From Anthoceros angustus (Eukaryota > Streptophyta > Anthocerotopsida > Anthocerotales > Anthocerotaceae), in the NCBI GenBank assembly GCA_010909165.1, contig MU008166.1, forward strand, positions 1,364,001-1,428,000: DNA of 64,000 bases. The letters are read 5' to 3'. Position 1 is the first letter of the stretch. Each line of letters starts with the position of its first letter. The position numbers and the translations under genes were made by a program. The notes under the pieces were generated by a model, which ran no database searches, was not told the origin of the DNA, and saw nothing but the letters and a program-made list of their open reading frames with translations. Below, piece by piece: positions 45,681 to 59,100 of this stretch.

Positions 45681-46062
45681 TCGAAAGTCTCCTCTCCCAC
45701 ATCACACACCCAGCTAACAACTGTGTTAATCAATCGAACTCCCGATCGATTCACTAGCTCACATTCGACAGCCCAGGACTCTAGATCAAACAAATTGTTC
45801 TATCCATCGCTAAAAAAATAGTTTGTGTTTTAGATCTAAGCTCAACTCTCAAGCAATAAGTGGCTAAAATTCTAGATCTTAATTAGTAGTCTATCCCAAA
45901 ACCTTAAACTATATTTGACTCTATCATCTATTCAAAAACTCTAGAGGTTAATTTTCGCCCCAAAAACTTCCTCTAGCTTCTTCCTTCCCAAGTTTTTTTT
46001 GAGTGGAGGCAAACCTCGTGTCTCGAATGTTCATAAAGGAGAAAGATCAATGGTTTGATTTT

Positions 46063-46190
46063 ATTATAGAAAAATTAGTGAAAAGTATTTGCCATAGAAA
46101 AATTAGTGAAAAGCCCTATTTGCCATAGAAAAATTAGTGAAAAGCCATATTGCCAGAAAATTAGTGAAAAGTCAGATTTGCCACAACACT
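46063..46190 (+). repeat. 31-bp minisatellite (copy C)
   Basis: Matches the 42885-43010 array apart from one or two bases. Confidence 0.9.
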
Positions 46191-46251
46191 AGAGTGAGAT
46201 AAATCAGTAAAATTGGTATTTGCCATACTCCGCCACCCCTCAGCCAAACTA

Positions 46252-47220
46252 TGTGCCAACAATCTTTTACCTAGGCATGAGTTATACATTCAAAGCCTTT
46301 GCTCCGCCTCCAAAGTCATCATAGGAAACTCCACTTTTCTTCCACCTTCAAGGTCATATATGAGGTTAAGATCCCAATCTCTCATTTTTCTCTGGAGCTT
46401 CCTGGGCCTCACTCTTCCTGGAGTACTCATCTGGAAGATGAACGTCATCTCTTCTGCCGCTCGCTTCATGCACATCCCAATCTCTCATATTATCTCTTAA
46501 TAGCCTCTGCAGATTTCTTCTGTGCACCTACTAGGAACGCAAACTCCATCTCTTTTCACTTTGACTTGGAAGTGGGACTTGAATTTCTTTCAAGTTCAAG
46601 TTTTGTGTTCCTTTATCACTCGCACTCAGCCACCGACTTTCCTTCCGATGTGCCTTCATCATTCTCTTATCCGAAAATCATCAAGACCAGTAAATGAAGC
46701 TCCAAATTTCATATTTGAGTGTATCATGCTCTGATAACTATGATTGTTAGAAGCTATGCGTGTGTACCCTTCACTTACCCATGAAGGAAACCTCTGCTAC
46801 TAATCATGCCAGTGTACACCAATTGCCCAATGTGGATCGTGCTCAATTTGATGTACATAAGCCCGTATAGCTCATGCGATTCTTGGAAGCTAGTGCTTTA
46901 TAGCTAATTCTTGAGCTCCTCCATGTATACATATGATCCTTAGCGTGTTAGTCCTTTCACGACTTCCTCTTCTAGAACCTCCATTTCCATCATCTTGCCG
47001 ACCTTGACAATGAGTTCTTTTCGATCTTTTTCCCGTGTTACACTTTTTCTCTATATATTTACTCATTGTGATCCATTATGCAATATAGACACATACATGA
47101 AGAAGATGAAGATTTTGGACATGCAAGAAGAAATTTATTCAAGTCCACTAAGACTACCATTTAATTTTTATAATTAATTTGAAATTCTAGGAATCCAACC
47201 CAAGACAAATAATCTTCAAT
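46252..47220. other. No confident gene
   Basis: Contains the full version of a segment seen shortened at 45000-45090 (CCAACAATCTTTTACCTAGG ... GGTCATATATGAGGTTAAGA). The plus strand has open stretches of 70-130 codons near 46213-46697 with no recognisable domain. Confidence 0.4.
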
Positions 47221-48260
47221 CAACTTAATGTTAATGATAATGCATGAACGAGGATAATCTAAGCACCAACAACACAAAAGTTCATCATAAGTCCTTAAGT
47301 TACTAACAAATTACAATTTATTACTCATTAATTACTAAATCTTGTTACTAATTAACTACTGAAACTCCTCCCCTAAAGTTACAAGTAACCAAAAACAAGA
47401 AAAAGTAATATGCAATAACTACGACTTTCATATGAACAAAAGAAAAGTCGATAGGCACCTGCGCAAAATAATCAATGAAACTAATTTTGAAAACTAGTAG
47501 TATTCCCTTTCTCTGAGACTACATATATAAGGCAAATCATAATCTAAGTTCCGATCTCTATCTATTATTTACTACCGTTGTTTGAGGTCTCTATTTTAAT
47601 TTTAATTATTCTCTTTTTTTGCTTTATTACCCCATATTTTTGTCGTGCTAGTGCTTCAATTTATATTATTCAAGTAAATCGTTTTTGCGGTTTGGCCATG
47701 AAATTTGAAAATGGAGATAAGATGAGAATCCCTATGCTTATGTATTTACAAGAAAAGCCCAAAGTAGGTCAAACCCTGCTATTCCAGAACGCAAAGTCTC
47801 TCTACGACTAACCTCTTATCCTACAAGTCTAGGTTTGTTTTCTGCCCTACATAGTTTGATAGTCGAATCCATCCTTGAAATCATAATATGATGTTACATG
47901 ATATGGTCTTGTTTACGTGTGCACAAACGTACTTGATTTTTAACTTTATCCAATTTTGAGCCTTCCTAAAAGAAGGTCATTCTCACAATCGGCACGTGTA
48001 CAAACATTTAGAGTTTTTAGGGCTTGCTGTAATTTTGGTGTGCAAACTTGTTTGCGCACCAACCTTTCACTCGTACCAGTCAATCCTAAGACTATACTCT
48101 CGCTCTAGGAATCCTACAAGACTTTGTTTCTTAGACATTTGGCACAATAACATCTTCCTTGACCTGATGCTCTTCTTGATTCGCGTGCAATGCGAGAATG
48201 AAAGTGGTATGGTTTGCACTTGGAGCTGGGCCCAAACCAAATGTCTAAAAACAAGGTCTC
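47220..48260. repeat. AT-rich repeat copy (matches 58805-59760)
   Basis: About 1 kb of near-identity to 58805-59760. It includes a short conserved plus-strand frame, MKFENGDKMRIPMLMYLQEK followed by PKVGQTLLFQNAKSLYD, at 47697-47811. Related versions of that frame occur near 56590, 58259, 59228 and 59914. Whether it is translated is unknown. Confidence 0.75.
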
Positions 48261-48689
48261 CTTGGGACTGGTGACGGCTCCTGGTCACTAGTTGGAAGGG
48301 TGTACACATGGTCGAAAGGTATACAAAAACCATCCAAAACCATGTTTTCATGATTCCCTTTAAAAAAAAAAACCCCTGAACCTAGGAGCAAATCATAGAG
48401 GGATCTGTTTTACCGTATTTGTATGTCCTCATCTCATATTACTTTAGCTAAAGGAATATATATAAGTTTTGAAAATCACAACTGTATGGACAACAAAAAT
48501 GAACAATGGAAATCCATATATCTGTCACAATATGGTCATCTGGAGTTATTCACCATCTATAAACCTTGCATCTCTAAAATGGTGTATGGAAGATTGCTAC
48601 CTCTAGCACCTTATGGCGAGTGGTGGTTTGTGGCATCATTTGCATCTGTTCATGTTGCATCTTGAACCTCATCCTAAGTGGTGATAAAG

Positions 48690-49000
48690 AATTCCATAAC
48701 TAGTGGAATTGAACATCTATCAAGTGGTCTATTGAACATCTATCAAACAATAAGTGATCCGGTTGAACTTGTCCTATCAAGTGAACATTTGCAAACTCTA
48801 TCAAACAATATGGTAAATTGAACATCTATCAAACAATAAGTGGTTCCTAAAATTGAACATCCAAACATAAGTGGTGTCTTCTTGGTGGTCAAATAATTGA
48901 GAAATTCATATCACAAATAACATGTTAGTGCATCTCAAAATTGAACATCTATCAAGTTGGATTATGAAAATTGAACATCCTTGTCATTTTGTCTATCACA
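48690..49000. repeat. Diverged 35-bp minisatellite
   Basis: Irregular copies of a unit containing AACATCTATCAAACAATAAG then TGGT..AAAATTG. The regular 35-bp form is at about 60815-60920. Confidence 0.75.
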
Positions 49001-49154
49001 ACCTCTTCCCTAAATTACTTGATTTGGTTTGTTGAGACCATGCATGAACCGCTTGCGCAAAAATCGGTCTTGTTTACAGAAATCCATATTGAGAATAGTG
49101 ACCCATGATCAATCATCAAAGGGCGTCAATCAAACATTATAGTATGGCTGGCTT

Positions 49155-49233
49155 AAAAGCAAATTGGTCTTGATGTTGATCAAGCTCAATAAAAAAACAT
49201 GGGCTGCTTGCATACAAACCACAGCATGGGGTA
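49155..49233 (+). pseudogene. Small fragment of the UAP56-motif gene
   Basis: The plus strand reads LMLIKLNKKTW from TTGATCAAGCTCAATAAAAA, matching the SLDDLIKLNKK coding sequence with a deletion. Too short to stand alone; support comes from the better copies. Confidence 0.35.
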
Positions 49234-49239
49234 CATCTT

Positions 49240-50640
49240 AGAACAACACAAGAACATGGGTTTGATCAAACTAACCTAAGAACAAAGCTTGAGAGGCCTC
49301 GCTAAGGCAGGAACCCATTGTGCATGCTTCTTCAACAGTAAGGCGGCAAAGGTTTATGGTACTCATGGACTACACTACACCTTTGATCTAGCACCTCATG
49401 CTTTTAGGCTAGGAGGTTTGACACCACCACTTGTTGCTCTCACACGGCAGGCTTGGCTCAAGTAATACGTTAATAAGTGTGGTTTTGTACTTGTGACGAT
49501 GACTCACAATTACACCGATTGGGTGATGTCTCACCGGTAAGGAATCACAAAGTGAAACATGACTGCCTCAACTTATTGGGGTGTGGTTCTCTTCTGAAGC
49601 GGCCAGGGAACCTCTTCACTTGTGGCCTCGGCTTGGAGCATGATGCAAACAACCTGAATGTACAAATTGTGGTTCAACGGATCAATGTCACCATGGTCGA
49701 TGCATGTCATCGGTGACCAAGCGGTGCGAACCAAAGTATGATATGGGTGGTGGTTGGCTAGATGACCAGCAAAGAATGTGCAATACAACTAATGATATAT
49801 TTTAACATGGATTTTTTTTTAATTTATTATTTTGAAAATAAATTAAAACATTAAAAATCTTCAACAATGATTTATGTTACCATTAGATTTCAGTCATCTG
49901 AGTGTGAAGAAGATGATGGGTAAGGGAGAAGAACAAGAAAAATTTACCTGGAGAATAAGAAGGAATGGATGAACATGGATGAGGGGTGGACAAGTGAGAA
50001 TGAAGAAACATTAAAAACAACAAGTGCAAATGAACAGAAAAGGCGAGATATGACTAATGGTCCTCAATACAAGTAAAATGATCGAGGACAACAAGCGTGA
50101 CAGTGAAAAGTCATGAGAACAACATGGATAACTTCCCCCTTGGTGGCAGCAAAAACCAGGATGAAACTTGGGCAGATGAAAAAAGCATTCCGAGGCATCA
50201 GATCCATCTGTGAAAACAAAAACCAATAGCATCGGTTTCACAACATATGTAGGCAGGCATACCAAAACTCTTAAGCCGACTTCACTCCTCCTGCCTTCTA
50301 GAAAGCGATGGCAACAAGCGCGTACACCATAAGATGGTGCAACCAGATGCACGAGACCTTGCACCATCATTAATCGAGTTGCACGGTTACCAATTTAACA
50401 CGATTTATGCATTGCAGATGAAGTGGGATAAGAGCCAAAAATGATCAAAAGGTTAGACAATCACCTTCAATTGCACCTGATATGTGACATGTATTACCAA
50501 GCCTTAGTGGTTTAAAATTGAAGATGCCGATTGGAAAATTTGTGGAGATGGCCCAATGCATGTATTAACAAGAAACCCATATCAGTGATGTAATCGCTCA
50601 GATCTCCACAAATCTATTAAACCTCTGTAGGGTTGCGATC
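49240..50640. other. No gene seen
   Basis: Short open stretches only (for example 49477-49716 plus, 50011-50370 minus). No motif recognised. Confidence 0.35.
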
Positions 50641-51369
50641 CTGAATTGAAATCCAAATCCACGGTGAAGTTCTTGCACCAAAGTGAGATAACAATAGTGG
50701 AACTAGAATAAATGGCACATCACAAAAGTGGGAGCCCTGAAGATGGGGCACAAAACTAAAAACAAGAGGGGCCCATAAGTGCACAAAATCACGGTTAAAA
50801 CCATATGCCCAGGAAGCGTGAGCAAAAGAGGCATAAAGCCCTTACCACAATTAGAACATAAGAAGGTGAATGGCCTCAAAATAGGAAAACATGAGATAAC
50901 ATAAGAGGAACAAAACAATGACTCATAGGGCAGAAATCACATTAATGAAGTTTAGTCTAGCAAAGCGGTGCGCAAAAAAAGCGGCAAGAACATTACAAAG
51001 CAGATACCACACCCATACATGCATTTTTGTAGCCAATATATGACATCCTGATCCACAACTAGGTTAGCACCATTAGTGACATAAGAGAATCACATGAAAG
51101 ACATACCCGCCCATGTTGTAAAGTATTATTACAAAAACAAAAGAACCAAGGAAATGTCTCAAGTCCATTAAATGGTATATTACATTAACGTGTAAGGAAA
51201 TATCAAATATCCATTTATAGTACCTATCTAATAGAAATTTGAAAGTAGGAGGTACAATAGGAGGAGTATCCAGTCTGTGACCTCATCACGCTAAAGGACA
51301 CATGAAAGTGGGCAAGTGCTCCTCCTTGTCCTCCTCGGCATTTCTTCAACACCTCTTTCTCATCCATAA

Positions 51370-51590
51370 GTGGTTCTTTTCATCTATCAAACAATAAGTG
51401 TGGTCTATAAAATGATCTTTGCATCTATCTACAAAAGTCAATGGTGGTCTAAAATTGAACATCTATCAAACAATAAGTGTGGTATAAAATTGAACATCTA
51501 TCAAACAATAAGTGGTTTGTGAACATCTATCAAACAATAAGTGGTCTATAAAATTGAACATCTATCAAACAATAATGATCAATAATTCTC
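51370..51590. repeat. 35-bp minisatellite, irregular
   Basis: Five to six copies of the AACATCTATCAAACAATAAG unit with deletions, inside the first unit of the 2.55 kb duplication and absent from the second. Confidence 0.8.
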
Positions 51591-52747
51591 CTTCAAACAT
51601 CAAAATTGAATTTAAATGTCCAAGCCTTTCTTGCTTATCACCATCGTGCATTCCATACCTTGCCTTTATCTCATTTATCACCCAATCTTGATACCTTGCA
51701 ATAATTAAAAGATGAGTGCTCCTAGACCATGGCAAGCGTTGACCAGCTCAAAAAAAAGAGACAAGCAGAAAAAGAGAGTCCACTGATGTCACATCGCTTG
51801 GGAAGGCAAATTGATGGACTTGACAAATAAGTTTTATGGTTAAAGTAAAAAGTAGAAAGTTAAAGTAGATCATGCTAATAATAATAAAAAATATATATAC
51901 TATGGTGAGTATGATAAAATAAAAAAAAATGGTTGAAATTCCATTCGCATACTCGCATGGATAGTTCTCAGGCGAGGGCACCAGGTGTTGACACACGACT
52001 TATAACATAGCAAGGCATCGCCCTACTTAACCTCCAAGGTTTGTAACTACACACTTTGGTGTGCGGGTTAGATGCTTAAGTACTTAGTGGAACTTGTGCA
52101 TATTTAGTGTTACTTGTGCCCTAGCTTGTCGATATATGATTGGGCGGTTTTGAACTTCAATTTTACATTTGGATTTTGTTGTGATCTTGTCTCACGTTTA
52201 AGTTGAAGTCTCTAACTTTGTGATACTTGAGCCACTTTGTTGCAACCCTAGCAGTTATTGTGGTTCTCTTCTGAGCTCGTCGAACCACTAAGCCAAACAA
52301 CCACTTGGATCTTGATGGCAAACCAATGACCATTGAGGCAATTGATATGCGAATGATAATACAAGCGGCAAACCAACGACCCCCAAATGGGAGTGTGGCG
52401 GCACATGTTATAGGAAGAGGTAGTGACCTCACCATAGTCAAAAGTGCAGAGGTCTTGGATGCGGAGCTAGATGTGTACCATGGTCAAGTGATGCGAGATT
52501 GCATATCATGAAGACTTCATGTTAGCACAATTTAGTATGCAAATTTAAAGGTGGAAACAAGAAGGGCACTGATATGTATGTAATATGGTTGTATGTTTCT
52601 TTGTTGTTGCAAAGAATAGCATACATAAATAAATAAATAATTTTTATTTACTATGCTAGTGAAAAATAATCACTATACTAAACATGTATACATACAATAC
52701 CTAGAGGTGAAGAAGTTTCATAGTTTTCTAAATACAATTAATAACTA

Positions 52748-52855
52748 TGAAGAAGAAGAAGAGAAGAAGAAGAAGAAGAAGAAGAAGAAGAAGAAGAAGA
52801 AGAAGAAGAAGAAGAAGAAGAAGAAGAAGAAGATGAAGAAGATGAAGAAGAAGAA
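52748..52855. repeat. GAA trinucleotide tract
   Basis: About 100 bp of GAA repeats with two GAT interruptions. Same flanks as the tracts at 55350-55452 and, inverted, 834-1044. Confidence 0.95.
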
Positions 52856-52879
52856 ATTTATTCAACCTCCCGCATCCAC

Positions 52880-55460
52880 CACTAGGTTAGCACCGATCAC
52901 GACGAATTAGCTTAAATCCAACATCCACCAAAGCTAAGATTACCACGCACCACCAACACCGCCGCCAGATAACAAATGCTAGAACGCTAGAATAAACAGC
53001 GGACATCACCGAAAGAGGTGAGCCTGTCAAGATGGGCGTGCACAAGAGCAACCAAAAACAACGGGCCCCGAAGTGCACAAAATCACAGCCTGAAACCATG
53101 CTTTTGAGAGCCACGAAAAAAGAAGCGTGATCACCAAGCCCTTACCACGAGGATTAGAACACTAGAATAAGAAGGTGGGCATCACCTCAAAATAGGAAAG
53201 CACGCCAAGATGGGCATAAGAGGAACAAAATCAAGAGGCCACGACCAAGCGCATGAAATCACATGGCGAACACAGTCGGCCTCTAGCGGAGAGCAAGAAA
53301 AAGAAGCAAGCACCCACATTACAAGCAACATTACAAGCAACCCATACCACCAAAGACCTATACATCGAGGAAATCACTAGCACCCCCATCCTTCATAATA
53401 TATCCAAAGATCTGATCCACAACTAGGTTAGCACCACACAGTGTGCCCCAACATCAAGAATCATTCACCCATGTCGAGTCCCGATACCATGTTGTAAAGT
53501 GTAACACCACGCAGAGAAGATTTAACCTTTGCCGAGATGTCTAAAGTCTTCCGCAGCTGGTCGCATTGAATCGTAGCTACCGCCCCGATCACCAAATGCG
53601 GCCTCCATGCCGACTGCTCCACCTCGTGATCACTGGAATAGAAGAGGCTTTAGAAGCCTTAGGAGGTGAGACAATGAGGGAGAAGGCCGCGCTCAGGATC
53701 CTCTGTCAGAGTCCGGGCCCCTATGGAGAGAGCCGAATCGCCTCCTCCTTGTCCTCCTCCGACGCCATTTCTTCAACTTGCACCTCTTTCTCATCCATCC
53801 CAAGAAAGTTCTTCCCTTCGCCTTTTTGCCTCCTTCGCCTCCTTCGCCTTCAAAGGAAGGCTCACCACACATTTGTACGCTTTTCTACCAAAAGTCCCAA
53901 GGCCATGGACCGGCACTGTGAGTTGCAACATCTATTCCATAGATGGGTATAATAGATCATCTACGTGCTCCAAACAGAGTGTGTGCCATACAAAGCCTAT
54001 GTTCTGCTTTGCATCAAAGGCATCGACAACACGTCCGCCTCCCAATCTCTCCTTCAAACCCATCAAAACTTGTCGCTCAACGCCAAGCCTTTCTAAGCTT
54101 CCCATCACCATCGTAGCAATTCCATACCTTCTCAAGGTAGTATCTCTCGCTCCGGCGCGGGAGCAATCTACATTGGCCCGCTCAAATTGCGAGCTTCCTT
54201 AAACGATGAGTGCTCCCTGAGCCATGGCAAGAAAAAGCAGGGCTGACACGAGGAGGAGGAGGGGGAGGAAGCAGAAGAGGATCGAGGAAGGAGAGAGGGA
54301 CGATCAATGTCAACGAAGCAGCTTGTCAACGTAAAGTGAGTGATTTAGACTTACCTAAAGTTAAGTTTTATGGTTAAAGTAAAAAGTAGAAAGTTAAAGT
54401 AGATCATACTAATAATAATAAAAAATATATATACTATAAGGTAAGAAGTATGATAAAATATATAAAAGTAAATGGTTCAAAATTCATATTCACACCATTC
54501 ATACTCTATCACAAGATAGCCAAATGTACTTTGCCATATGGCACAAAAGTGTGGCACCAAAGCATGCTTGCACCCCACACGACTTACAGATAACCGTATA
54601 GCAAGACGAACTGCACCCTACTTAACCTCCAAGGTTTGTAACTAGACACTTTTTTGTGCCAGGTTAGATGCTTAAGTACTTAGTGGAACTTGTGCATATT
54701 TAGTGTTACTTGTGCCCTAGCTTGTCGATATATGATTGGGCGGTTTTGAACTTCAATTTTTACATTTGGATTTTGTTGTTTGATCTTGTCTCAGCTTTAA
54801 GTTGAAGTCTCTAACTTTGTGATACTTGAGCCCCGACTTTGTTGCAACCCTCGCTATTGTGGTTCTCTCATCGCAAAAGCTCGAACCACTAAGCCAAACA
54901 ACCACTTGGATCTTGATGGCAAACCAATGACCATTGAGGCAATTGATATGCGAATGATAATACAAGAAACCAACGACCCCAAATGGGAGTGTGGGCACAT
55001 GTTATAGGAAGAGGAGGTAGCCACCCACCGCCATAGTCAAAAGTGCAGGTCTTGGATGCGGAGCTAGATGTGTACCATGGTCAAGTGATGCGAGATTGCA
55101 TATCGCAAGACTTCATGTTAGCACAATTTAGTCAGATGCAAATTTAAAGGTGGAAACAAGAAGGGCTGATATGTATGTAATATGGTTGTATGTTTCTTTG
55201 TTGTTGCAAAGAATAGCATACATAAATAAATAAATAAATAATTTTTATTTACTATGCTAGTGAAAAATAATCACTATACTAAACATGTATACATACAATA
55301 CCTAGAGGTGAAGAAGTTTCATAGTTTTCTAAATACAATTAATAACTTGAAGAGATGAAGAAGATGAAGAAGAAGAAGAAGAAGAAGAAGAAGAAGAAGA
55401 AGAAGAAGAAGAAGAAGAAGAAGAAGAAGATGAAGAAGAGAAGAAGAAGAAATTTATTCA
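52880..55460. repeat. Second unit of the roughly 2.55 kb tandem duplication
   Basis: See 50640-52860. This copy keeps a longer middle part (53560-54240) in which a minus-strand stretch of 67 codons (53932-54135: MRRYGIATMVMGSLERLGVE) is open. No domain recognised. Confidence 0.75.
55350..55452. repeat. GAA trinucleotide tract
   Basis: About 100 bp of GAA repeats with GAT interruptions at both ends. Confidence 0.95.
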
Positions 55461-55689
55461 AGTCCACTAAGGACGGATCCATAGGATTGAAATATGGCAA
55501 CTACATAGATTGCGGTAAAATGGTCTAGACGAATGCAAAGGTAAAATTCAAACAAGACAAATAATCTTCAATCAATCAATAATGTTAATGAAATGCATGA
55601 GCGAGGGCTAAACACACAAATTCATCCCCATGAAAGAAAGCCATTGACTTACGGCCTGACTGGAAAATAACTTCTCCTTCTTAATCTTC

Positions 55690-56002
55690 CATTGCAATGG
55701 TGTAAGATCGGTATTGATATATAAGCGAGTCGTCTAACATAGACCTAGCCTTCATAACTGGAGGCGATCATCCATGGAGTGAAAAGTCATAATCAATATG
55801 CGGTCTCTACCAAGATCCTTTCCAAGAAGGCTCGAGCAACCACCACATCGACCTCTAGCCTATTGAGAAACTCCTTTGCAGCCACAAGTGGTGCAACAAT
55901 GTCATTACCAAGACCATAAATTCTCAAGTTCAATGCAGCGAGCATCCGCCTTGATGTTACCACGGACAAGAAGGAGCGGGGATCGATATCATTAACTCCC
56001 AT
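55690..56002 (-). pseudogene. L1-type ORF1 fragment, inverted partial copy
   Basis: The minus strand encodes NDIDPRSFLSVVTSRRMLAA followed by LNLRIYGLGNDIVAPLVAAK, EFLNRLEVDVVVARAF and, in other frames, the MTFHSMDD and TDLTPLQ segments. It matches 262-620 of the plus strand. Together with the GAA tract and downstream block it makes the region 54.6-56.0 kb an inverted counterpart of 0.25-1.8 kb. Confidence 0.6.
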
Positions 56003-56104
56003 GGGTTTCTACCATAAGCGTCAGGTAGAAAGGGGTTTCTCCAGAACTTTTTGCACATGCTTCAAAAAATTGCATGCTAAAAATCCACTAAAAGACCATT
56101 TTGA

Positions 56105-59100
56105 ATAGTTTAGGTCTTGTTTACGTGTGCACAAACGTACTTGATTTTTAATTTTATCCAATTTTGAGCCTTCCTAAAAGAAGGTCATTCTCACAATCGA
56201 CGTGTACAAACATTTAGAGTGTTTAGGGCTTCTTTTGATTTTGGTGTGCAAACTTTTTCAACCTTTCACTGCATCAATCCTAAGACTATACTCTCGCTAT
56301 GGAATCCTACAAGACTTTGTTTCTTAGACATTTGGCACAATAATATCTTGACTTGATGCTCTTCTTGATTCGCATGCAATGCGAGAAAGAAAGTGGTATG
56401 GTGTGCACTTGAGGCAAGCCAAATGTCTAAAGATTCAAAAGATGCACAAGGTTCTCTCTATTGTTTCGTTGTTTGAGGTTTTGTTTTGTTTTATGTTTTA
56501 TGTTTTTTATTTTTTCTTTATTATGCCTTAATTTTTTTGTGCTAGTGGTTTAATTTATATTATTGTAGTAATGTTTTTTCCGTTTGGCCATGAAATTTGA
56601 AAATGGAGATAAGATGAGAATCCCAATGCTTATGTATTCACAAGAAAAGCCCAAAGTAGGTCAAACCCTGCTATTCCACAGCAAAGTCTCTCTCTAACCT
56701 CTTATCCTACAAGTCTAGGTTTGTTTTTTACTAGTTTGATAGTCCTTGAAATCATCCTTGAAATCATAATATGATGAGTAGTTCTTTATGTAAAGTGTAC
56801 AAATTGGATGGTCTCATCTACACTAAAGTATTGGGGTCTCCTAATTGCCGCTTGCGCCTTATTGGGCACCTTGATAAAGATTTGGTCATGAAACTAGATA
56901 TCTGAATGGCTCTTTTGATGAAGGTTTGAATGCCATGGACAGCCCTTAGTAAAGCAGTTTTGGGAGGCCATCGTGAGCTTCAACATAAAGGTTCGTGGCA
57001 ATCAAGGCCAGCCTTAAGTTGACGTAAGTTTAGCATGCAATTCATAACATTAATAAGGTTAAAACTATGACCATGTTACCACATTTGGGCTGAAGTGTTA
57101 GGCATGACATTGCTTAGTTCACGTCACAAAAGTTCATCAAGGAGAAACAAATGCCTTTGTCTAATCACGTGGTAACTATTTCCACATCAACTTCTATTCC
57201 TACATTTGGTGTAGTTTAGTTCTCAATTGACATGTTGTACATTAAGAAGGCAAGGTGAGGAGACTTAATTATTAAGTTGCACAACCATGCCATTTTGTTA
57301 CTAAGATGGACCAATACGAGCAGCGTGAAAGAAATTCAAAGATACCACAAAAGAAAATACCAAATATATAAAGGAGCCATCATCTAAGTGGTTGGTTGAG
57401 TTGCCCACCTTTGCAACGTTGCACCTTAGGAAAGCCTAACAATAAGTGGTTTGTTAAGTTGCTCATCCTCGCCACGTTCCACCTCAGGAACATCTATCAA
57501 ACAATAAGTGGTCGGTAAAATTGAACATCTATTAAACAATAAGTGGTGCAACAATGTCATTACCAAGACCATAAATTCTCAAGTTCAATGCACGGCGAGC
57601 ATTGTTGATGTTACCACCAGACAAGAAGGAGCGGGGATCGATATCATTAACTCCCATGGGTTTCTACCAATAGCGTCTAGAAAGGGGTTTCTCCAAGATT
57701 TTGCACATGGACTAAAACCCCAAATTGCATGCTAAAAATCCGCACTAAAAAGACCATTTTGAATAGTTTAGGTCTTGTTTACGTGTGCACAAACGTACTT
57801 GATTTTTAATTTTATCCAATTTTGAGCCTTCCTAAAGAAGGTCATTCTCACAATCGACGTGTACAAACATTTAGAGTTTTTAGTTTGTGTGATTTTGGTG
57901 TGCAAACTTGACCAACCTTTCACTGCATCAACAATCCTAAGACTATACTCGCTCTAGGAATCCTACAAGACTTTGTTTCTTAGACATTTGGCACAATAAT
58001 ATCTTCCTTGACGATGCTCTTCTTGATTCATGCAATGCGAGAAGAAAGTGGTATGGTGACTTGAATCGAGCCCAAGCCAAATGTCTAAAGATTCAAAAGA
58101 TGCACAAGGTTCTCTCTATTGTTTTGCACTGTTGTTTGAGGTTTGTTTTGTTTTGTTTTATGTTTTATGTTTTTTATTTTTTTCTTTATTATGCCTTAAT
58201 TTTGTTGTGCTAGTGGTTTAATTTTATATTATTGTAGTAATGTTTTTTCCGTTTGGCCATGAAATTTGAAAATGGAGATAAGATGAGAATCCCAATGCTT
58301 ATGTATTCACAAGAAAAGCCCAAAGTAGGTCAAACCCTGCTATTCCACAACGCAAAGTCTCTACGACTAACCTCTTATCCTACAAGTCTAGGTTTGTTTT
58401 CGCCTCACGTAGTTTGATAGTCCTTGAAATCATCCTTGAAATCATAATATGATGAGTAGTTCTTTCAAGTGTACAAATTGGATGGTCTCATCTACACTAA
58501 AGTATTGGGGTCTCCTAATTGCCGCTTGCACCTTGCAATATTGGGCACCTTGATAAAGATTTCGTGCCGCTAGATATACGAATGGCTCCTTGATGAAGGT
58601 TTGAATGCCATGGACAGCCCTTAGTAAGAAGCAGTTTTGGGAGGCCATCGTGAGCTTCAACATAAAGGTTCGTGGCAATCAAGGCCAGCCTTAAGTTGAC
58701 GTAAGTTTAGCATGCAATTCATAACATTAATAAGGTTAAAACTATGACCATGTTACCACATTTGGGCTGAAGTGTTAGGCATGACATTGCTTAGTTCACG
58801 TCACAAAGTTCATCATAAGTCCTGTTACTAACAAATTACAATTTATTACTCATTAATTATTACTAAATCTGATTAATTAACTCAAACTCCTCCCCTAAAG
58901 TTACAAGTAACCAAAACAAGAAAAGTAATATATGCAATAACTACGACTTTCATATGAACAAAAGAAAAGTCGATAGGCACCTGCGCAAAATAATCAATGA
59001 AACTAATTTTGAAAACTAGTAGTATTCCCTTTCTCTGAGACTACATATATAAGGCAAATCATAATCTAAGTTCCGATCTCATCTATTATTTTACCGCTGT

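Larger units (their letters stand above)
41130..46251. repeat. Triplicated block around CTCTTG arrays (period about 1.94 kb, third copy shortened)
   Basis: Copy A is 41130-43073, copy B 43074-45000, copy C 45096-46251 (only the array half). Shared landmarks are GTGTTGATTGGCCCA-type sequence near 41280 and 43225, GAGTGTGGGCAATGG at 41919 and 45096, the CTCTTG array, AACAAATTGTTC, TAGATCTTAATTAGTAGTCT and the 31-bp minisatellite. A and C are almost identical over about 1.15 kb, whereas B differs by many indels and has a much purer array. No gene was found in any copy. Confidence 0.85.
50640..52860. repeat. First unit of a roughly 2.55 kb tandem duplication
   Basis: Block order matches 52880-55460: GTGCACAAAATCACGG region, ATCCACAACTAGGTTAGCACC, CCATGTTGTAAAGT, a diverged CTCCTTGTCCTCCTC segment, TAAGTTTTATGGTTAAAGTA (51829 versus 54361), CTTAACCTCCAAGG, the DGKPMTIEAIDMRMIIQ frame (52305 on) and a GAA tract. 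The 35-bp minisatellite replaces part of the middle at 51370-51590. Confidence 0.75.

Noticed and set aside
42051-45821. Many open frames of 160-230 codons in several phases and both strands (Leu-Ala, Cys-Ser, Lys-Ser, Arg-Ala repeats)
   Set aside because: A 6-bp period without stops is open in every frame; codon content is just the CTCTTG repeat. Overlap of several frames over the same bases argues against coding.
53470-53500. Second possible primer-binding site (minus strand TGGTATCGGGACTC after a TACAACA end)
   Set aside because: Only the first seven bases fit the initiator Met-tRNA site, and no gag, pol or LTR pair follows. Kept only as part of the duplicated block.
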